Shown in pieces: positions 41,204 through 45,173 of a stretch of DNA of 45,173 bases. Within the stretch, counting starts at the first letter, position 1. Every line of letters starts with the position of its first letter. The translations under genes and the position numbers were made by a program. The stretch is from JBOFMT01 sp051658525 (lineage in GTDB: Bacteria > Bacillota_I > Bacilli_A > Erysipelotrichales > Erysipelotrichaceae), in assembly GCA_051658525.1 (NCBI GenBank), contig JBOFMT010000040.1, forward strand, positions 1 through 45,173, in the 5' to 3' direction. The notes below the pieces were generated by a model. It saw only the letters and a program-made list of their open reading frames with translations. It searched no databases and had not been told where the DNA came from.

Positions 41204-41860
41204 ATGAAGCAAAAACCAAAAGCAGTCTTTTTTGATTTGGATGGAACCTTGTCGGATTCTTATGGATATCGGGCAAGAATGGATCATAAAACAACGAATG
41301 TACTAGAGCGCTATGCTTTGAAAAAAATGAAGCAACACCAAATCAATTCATTGGAAGATGCGCTTCATTTATTACAAACCAATCCAATTCTTCGCCTATT
41401 TCAAGGGTATATTCAAAAACGAATAGATCATAAAATGCGTTTGTATTATCAGGCTATTCCACTCAAAAAAGGAGCCAAAGTATACCTTACCTACTTACAT
41501 GAATCGGGCGTGCAATTGGCCTTGTGTACCAATAATCACCGCCATCTAGCAAGATTGAATTTAGAACAAAATGGTGTGTTAGAACTGTTTGATTTGATTG
41601 TTTCTGGTGATGAGGTTACCCATAGCAAACCCAATCCGGAAATGTACCAAAAAGCATTGGACTATTTTGACCTTCAAGCGCACGAGGTAATCGTTTTTGA
41701 AGATATGCTAGCAGGAATTTTTGCGGCAAAAGCACTCGATATCCGTGTGATTGCGGTTAAGGATATAAACTACGAACAAGATGAAGAAGAAGTGGAAAAG
41801 CTCAGTGAATATCAGATTGTAGACTTTACAGACGAGATATGTTACCAAATTAGCGCATAG
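41204..41860 (+). CDS. HAD family hydrolase (phosphoglycolate phosphatase/beta-phosphoglucomutase-like)
   Basis: 218 residues from the ATG at 41204, with AGGGGGAA before it; an upstream in-frame ATG at 41153 is inside the ATP-grasp gene. Motif I FFDLDGTLSDS, motif II LCTNNH, motif III Lys in HSKPNPEMYQ and motif IV VFEDMLAGIFAA are intact, with a helical cap between residues 20 and 90. It dephosphorylates a small phosphorylated metabolite. It closes the ATP-grasp operon, ten bases after ligase 2, and is followed by a terminator. Confidence 0.88.
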   Translation: MKQKPKAVFFDLDGTLSDSYGYRARMDHKTTNVLERYALKKMKQHQINSLEDALHLLQTNPILRLFQGYIQKRIDHKMRLYYQAIPLKKGAKVYLTYLHESGVQLALCTNNHRHLARLNLEQNGVLELFDLIVSGDEVTHSKPNPEMYQKALDYFDLQAHEVIVFEDMLAGIFAAKALDIRVIAVKDINYEQDEEEVEKLSEYQIVDFTDEICYQISA

Positions 41861-41870
41861 GCGCTTTTTT
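41852..41870 (+). terminator. Terminator of the DMT/ATP-grasp/HAD operon
   Basis: A 5-bp GC-only-core stem (41852-41856 with 41861-41865, AGCGC/GCGCT), a 4-base loop and six Ts; the stop codon lies in the loop. Confidence 0.8.
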
Positions 41871-41904
41871 ACTATGTGAAATAACTTTCTCCTGCTTCAT
41901 TTTA

Positions 41905-41933
41905 TTGACTTGACATATACTCTATGGTATATT
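41905..41933 (+). promoter_or_regulatory. Promoter of the DEAD-box helicase gene
   Basis: TTGACT (41905-41910), a 17-base spacer and TATATT (41928-41933). An overlapping set, TTGACA (41910-41915) with TATGCA (41933-41938), also has 17 bases. The leader is about 70 bases, with a small CCAT/ATGG hairpin. Confidence 0.65.
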
Positions 41934-42008
41934 ATGCAAGTTATAAACTAAAGTTGGTCCATGATGGAGAGAGTCCATTTTAGATATAGTAAGAAAGTAG
42001 GTCAATGA

Positions 42009-43766
42009 ATGACAAAATTTAATGAATTAGCTCTAAGTAACGAAATTATCAGAGCCGTGGAAGAAATGGGATTCGAAAGTGCTACCGAGATTCAAGCGCA
42101 AGCAATCCCTGCGATCTTAGATGGTCGCGATGTATTGGGTCGTTCCCATACAGGAACTGGGAAAACTGCCGCATTCGGTATCCCCGCAATCGAAATGATC
42201 AACGTATCAGAACGTAATGTTCAATGTTTGATTATTTGCCCTACCAGAGAGCTGGTAACGCAAGTTGCGACAGAAATGCGCAAATTCTCTAAATATAAAG
42301 AAGGTGTTAAAATTGTTCCAATTTATGGTGGACAAGACATCGAACGTCAAATTCAATTGTTGAAAAAAGGTGCAAACATTGTTGTTGGTACGCCAGGACG
42401 TGTAATGGATCACCTTCGTAGAAAAACGTTAAAATTACAAAACGCGAAAAAAATCATTTTGGATGAAGCTGATGAAATGTTGAACATGGGATTCAAAGAG
42501 GATATTGAAGAAATCTTGAAATCAATGCCTGCTGAGAAAACATACCAAACAATTTTATTCTCAGCGACAATGCCACCAGCAATCTTGCGTATTTGTGATG
42601 AATTCCAAGAAAACCCTGCAAACATTGAAATCAAATCTGCACAACGTACGATTGATACAGTAGAACAAATCTATTTTGATATTGCACGTGGTCAAAAAAC
42701 AAATGCTTTACGTATTTTGTTGAATCACTACAATCCAGAGTTGACAATGATTTTCTGTAACACAAAGAAAATGGTTGATGAATTAACAGATGAATTAAAC
42801 TTATTAGATATGAAAGCTATCGGATTGCACGGAGATATGAAACAACAAAACCGTACACGTGTAATGGAACAATTCCGTAGTGGAAATTTCCCAATCCTTA
42901 TCGCTACTGACGTAGCTGCTCGTGGGATTGACGTTGACAACATCAACTTGGTTGTAAACTACGATATTCCTCAAGATAATGAATATTATATTCACCGTAT
43001 CGGACGTACAGGACGTGCTGGTAAAAAAGGATTGGCAGTTACATTGTCATCTGGACGCAAGCAAAAAATGTGGATCAAAGATATCGCTCGTTATACAAAA
43101 ACAGCAATCAAACAATCTACATTACCTAGTACAGAAGAGTTGTTGGAAAAATCACGCAATGAATTCATTACAAAAGTAAAAGAATTATCATTGAATGGTG
43201 TAACTCCAGAAACAACAGAAATCTTAACTGAATTGATGAGTGATGAAGTAGCAATGGAAAATATTGTTGCTGCATTAATCTCAATGACATACAAACCAGA
43301 AGTATTGGATGCGAATGTTGTAATCGCAGAAGAAAAAGAAACAAAACGTCGTGCTGAATTTGATGCAACGAAATTAAAAATCTCAATTGGTCGTAGTCGT
43401 GAAGTAAGTCCTGCACACGTTGTAGCAGCAATTACAGAAGCAACAAACCTTCCAGGTTCAATCATTGGGAAAATCGATGTACGTTCTCACTTCACTTTGG
43501 TTGATGTAGATTCAAAACATGCTGATAAAGTATTAGAAATCATGGGAACTACAATCATCAAAGGTGAAGAAGTTAGCGTAGTAGTCGATACAAAAGGAAG
43601 TTCTTCTTCTTCAAATCGCCGTAGCGGTTCTAGATCAAGTGATCACCCACAAAGATCATCTCGTTTTGAAGGTGGACGCCGTGGTGAAGGACGTTACGCA
43701 CGTGAAAGAAGCAGTTCATCTCGTCGTGATGGAGAAAATCGCGGAGGACGTGGACGTCGCGGATAA
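42009..43766 (+). CDS. deaD: DEAD-box RNA helicase with DbpA-type RNA-binding domain and RG-rich tail
   Basis: 585 residues. The helicase core has the Q motif region (FNELALSNEIIRAVEEMGF), Walker A SHTGTGKT, PTRELVTQ, GTPGRV, DEAD, SAT, HGDMKQQNR, ATDVAARGIDV and HRIGRTGRAGKKG. A DbpA/CsdA RNA-binding domain covers about 455-525 (LKISIGRSREVSPAHVVAAI to EEVSVVVD). The tail is rich in Ser, Arg and Gly (RRGEGRYARERSSSSRR), a flexible RNA-contacting region. It unwinds structured RNA in ribosome assembly or RNA decay, often with a cold-shock role. The DeaD versus CshA name is by domain layout only. Confidence 0.93.
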   Translation: MTKFNELALSNEIIRAVEEMGFESATEIQAQAIPAILDGRDVLGRSHTGTGKTAAFGIPAIEMINVSERNVQCLIICPTRELVTQVATEMRKFSKYKEGVKIVPIYGGQDIERQIQLLKKGANIVVGTPGRVMDHLRRKTLKLQNAKKIILDEADEMLNMGFKEDIEEILKSMPAEKTYQTILFSATMPPAILRICDEFQENPANIEIKSAQRTIDTVEQIYFDIARGQKTNALRILLNHYNPELTMIFCNTKKMVDELTDELNLLDMKAIGLHGDMKQQNRTRVMEQFRSGNFPILIATDVAARGIDVDNINLVVNYDIPQDNEYYIHRIGRTGRAGKKGLAVTLSSGRKQKMWIKDIARYTKTAIKQSTLPSTEELLEKSRNEFITKVKELSLNGVTPETTEILTELMSDEVAMENIVAALISMTYKPEVLDANVVIAEEKETKRRAEFDATKLKISIGRSREVSPAHVVAAITEATNLPGSIIGKIDVRSHFTLVDVDSKHADKVLEIMGTTIIKGEEVSVVVDTKGSSSSSNRRSGSRSSDHPQRSSRFEGGRRGEGRYARERSSSSRRDGENRGGRGRRG

Positions 43767-43771
43767 AGATT

Positions 43772-43800
43772 AAAAGATTGGCTTGGCCAATCTTTTTTTT
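43772..43800 (+). terminator. Terminator of the helicase gene
   Basis: An 11-bp stem (43772-43782 with 43786-43796, AAAAGATTGGC arm), a 3-base loop and eight Ts. Confidence 0.92.
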
Positions 43801-43831
43801 GCAAATCAGGTGACTTTACTAAAAATACTCC

Positions 43832-43837
43832 TATAAT
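43832..43837 (+). promoter_or_regulatory. -10 box for the SOUL gene
   Basis: A perfect TATAAT 20 bases before the ATG. GGTGAC at 43809-43814 is a weak -35 at 17 bases. Confidence 0.45.
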
Positions 43838-43857
43838 ACCCTAAAAGAGGTGATACT

Positions 43858-44340
43858 ATGGCAGTCGAAGAATTAAAGTATCAAGTGGAGCGTAAGGATG
43901 GGGCATATGAATTACGCATCTATCGAGATGTTTCTCTGGTCCAATTCCAAGGAGAGGACGGATTTGACTTGTTGTTTCAATACATTCAAGGACACAATGT
44001 GGATAAAAAGAAAATCGCAATGACAGCACCTGTCATCAATCGCTACGATTTCAAAGGTGGAGCGACGATGAGTTTTGTTTTGCCAAAGGATAGTGGACAG
44101 CCACTTCCAACGAGTCGATATTTACAATTAGAACATATGGCTGAAGCAAAGTTTGTCGTTGTTCGTTTTGCTGGGAATACCAATAAAAGACAAGTGGAAA
44201 AAGAGTATCAAACTTTGCTTTCCTGGGTGAAACAAGAAGGATATCGTGTTGAAGACGCAGTTTATGTATCGCGATTCAATTCTCCCTTTATGCCTCCGAT
44301 GTTTCGTCATAACGAATTGATGCTTCGCGTAATCGAATAA
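43858..44340 (+). CDS. SOUL/HBP heme-binding family protein
   Basis: 160 residues. The family signatures are visible: YELRIYRDV, LLFQYIQGHNVDKKKIAMTAPV, MSFVLPKD, then FAGNTNKRQVEKEYQTLLSWVKQEGY and the closing P...RHNELMLRVI. SOUL proteins bind heme or other hydrophobic tetrapyrroles in animals and plants; the role of the bacterial ones is poorly known. No signal peptide is seen. AGAGGTGA precedes the ATG. No heme genes are close by. Confidence 0.88.
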   Translation: MAVEELKYQVERKDGAYELRIYRDVSLVQFQGEDGFDLLFQYIQGHNVDKKKIAMTAPVINRYDFKGGATMSFVLPKDSGQPLPTSRYLQLEHMAEAKFVVVRFAGNTNKRQVEKEYQTLLSWVKQEGYRVEDAVYVSRFNSPFMPPMFRHNELMLRVIE

Positions 44341-44415
44341 GAAAATAGGCAATAGAAAGCATATGGGGTGCGTTCTGTTGTTAAAGTTAGTATAGTAGTA
44401 CTAGAGGTGATGTTG

Positions 44416-45033
44416 ATGGGAATTGAAATTCAAATAGATGAAGATACATGCGCATGTTGTGGTGAATGTCTCAGCGTTTGTAGCGGTAGTGTGTTACAAC
44501 TTCAACAAGACAAGATTGTAGTTCAAGAGGTGGATTTGTGTTCTGAAATCCGCAGTTGTATGCCGAATTGTCCACAAGGTGCCATTAAGATTGAAGGAAA
44601 ACGAGAAGTTAAACTTGCAAAGAACTACTGTGATGGTAGTGAAGGTGAAACAAGTTGTGAATTGAATTTTTCAGAATTATATAATTGGCCAGTTAAAATG
44701 CGTGCGATTCGAGTGGATGCGCCCTTTTTAGAAGATGCACATATTTTACTAGCGGCAGATTGTACAGCCTTTGCTCATGGACGTTTTCATCAAGAGTTTC
44801 TAATGGATAAAGTGTTGATGACAACGTGTCCCAAATACTTGAGTGTCGAGGAATACCAGCATTTAGAAGCCATCATTACAAACAATACCATTCTTGCAAT
44901 CGATGTAGTTGAAATGGACGTTAACTGTTGTAGTACTTTATTTGTCCAAGTACAACAACTACTTCTGCATCACAATCAAAACATTCCAGTTAACCATTAC
45001 ATGCTAACTACCGATGGGATGGTAGAACAATAA
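44416..45033 (+). CDS. 4Fe-4S ferredoxin-domain protein with conserved C-terminal cysteine domain
   Basis: 205 residues from the ATG at 44416, eight bases after AGAGG; ATGs at 44368 and 44410 fit less well. The N-terminal 60 residues carry a two-cluster-like ferredoxin: CACCGECLSVC then LCSEIRSCMPNCPQGAI. The second motif lacks one of the usual Cys, as in a known clostridial family. The C-terminal part has ELYNWPVKMRAI, LLAADCTAFAHGRFHQEFL, TTCPKYL and VEMDVNCCSTL, which contain further conserved cysteines. It is probably an electron-transfer or metal-cofactor protein in an anaerobe; the partner is unknown. Confidence 0.82.
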   Translation: MGIEIQIDEDTCACCGECLSVCSGSVLQLQQDKIVVQEVDLCSEIRSCMPNCPQGAIKIEGKREVKLAKNYCDGSEGETSCELNFSELYNWPVKMRAIRVDAPFLEDAHILLAADCTAFAHGRFHQEFLMDKVLMTTCPKYLSVEEYQHLEAIITNNTILAIDVVEMDVNCCSTLFVQVQQLLLHHNQNIPVNHYMLTTDGMVEQ

Positions 45034-45034
45034 A

Positions 45035-45060
45035 AAAGACTTACAAGTGTAAGCCTTTTT
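45035..45060. terminator. Bidirectional terminator at the right edge
   Basis: A stem of CTTACA/TGTAAG extended by AAAAG/CTTTT with one mismatch, followed by seven Ts. It ends the 4Fe-4S gene and, on the minus strand, the gene entering from the right. Confidence 0.75.
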
Positions 45061-45065
45061 TTCTG

Positions 45066-45173
45066 TTATAAGGTTTTCATGATTGCTTCAAATTCATTGA
45101 GTGTTTCCAAGAAGAAACCAAAGGCATCATCATACACCTCATCAGCACATGGATCGACACCGGCATCCTGTAG
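45066..45173 (-). CDS. 3' end of an unidentified gene entering from the right
   Basis: 35 codons are inside, ending in TAA at 45066-45068. The sequence contains DAGVDPCADEVYDDAFGFF and ends EAIMKTL, acidic and helix-like. The reading frame is open across the visible region and faces the shared terminator. I do not recognise it. Confidence 0.65.
   Translation of the reverse strand, partial: LQDAGVDPCADEVYDDAFGFFLETLNEFEAIMKTL

Noticed and set aside
43091..43465. Minus-strand ORF (124 codons) opposite the helicase gene
   Set aside because: A shadow of the helicase coding frame without any independent evidence.
43600..43766. Repeated Ser/Arg/Gly codons at the end of the helicase gene as a possible DNA repeat
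   Set aside because: The codons vary and the pattern is explained by the RG-rich tail usual for such helicases.
1..45173. Search for CRISPR arrays, tRNA or rRNA genes, insertion sequences and phage genes
   Set aside because: I saw no regular direct repeats, no cloverleaf-like or rRNA-like stretch, and no transposase, integrase or phage structural protein among the coding regions.

Overview
This window looks like a chromosomal segment of a low-GC Gram-positive bacterium (Bacillota). The evidence is AGGAGG-type ribosome sites, frequent TGn-extended -10 promoters, an exact CcpA-type cre sequence, a GlgC/GlgD pair, a guanine riboswitch ahead of pur genes, and clean hairpin-plus-T-run terminators at most gene ends. 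A single-chain PurL of 1237 residues, instead of the PurS/PurQ/PurL set usual in Bacilli, points towards Erysipelotrichia- or Clostridia-like lineages. I cannot name a genus from sequence alone. I saw no tRNA, rRNA, insertion sequence, prophage or CRISPR array.

Layout. 1-4.0 kb is a cyclic-di-GMP neighbourhood: a cupin/HD-GYP phosphodiesterase, a small secreted protein behind a c-di-GMP-I (GEMM) riboswitch, a GGDEF diguanylate cyclase with a GNAT acetyltransferase, and a YubB-like ferredoxin-fold protein. 4.2-6.9 kb is a cystine symporter followed directly by a CoA-disulfide-reductase-like flavoprotein. 7-10.2 kb holds DNA repair and housekeeping genes: ogt, NUDIX, mutY, a VOC protein and a gamma-carbonic anhydrase. 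10.2-15.9 kb is an oppABCDF oligopeptide importer on the minus strand. 16-18 kb has a TudS-like desulfidase convergent with a second, tandem-HD HD-GYP protein.

18.1-31.9 kb is a long purine operon: a guanine riboswitch with terminator, a 37-codon leader ORF, then purE-K-L-C-F-M-N-H-D and fhs. Together these carry PRPP to IMP except for the two steps needing PurB (not here), with Fhs supplying formyl-THF for PurN and PurH. 32-35.7 kb is glgC-glgD-glgA on the minus strand, behind a cre site and a 15-bp palindrome; no glgB or glgP is present here. 36-38 kb holds a membrane-anchored alpha/beta hydrolase whose nucleophile serine is alanine, an aldo/keto reductase and a DUF2177 membrane protein.

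38.1-41.9 kb is the most intriguing cluster: a tightly packed set of a DMT-family exporter, a membrane-anchored CxxCxxC protein of unknown function, two adjacent divergent RimK-type ATP-grasp enzymes and a HAD phosphatase. It could make and export a small amino-acid-ligated product; that is inference. 42-45.2 kb holds a DEAD-box RNA helicase with a DbpA-type RNA-binding domain, a SOUL-family protein, a 4Fe-4S protein and the end of an unidentified gene entering from the right.
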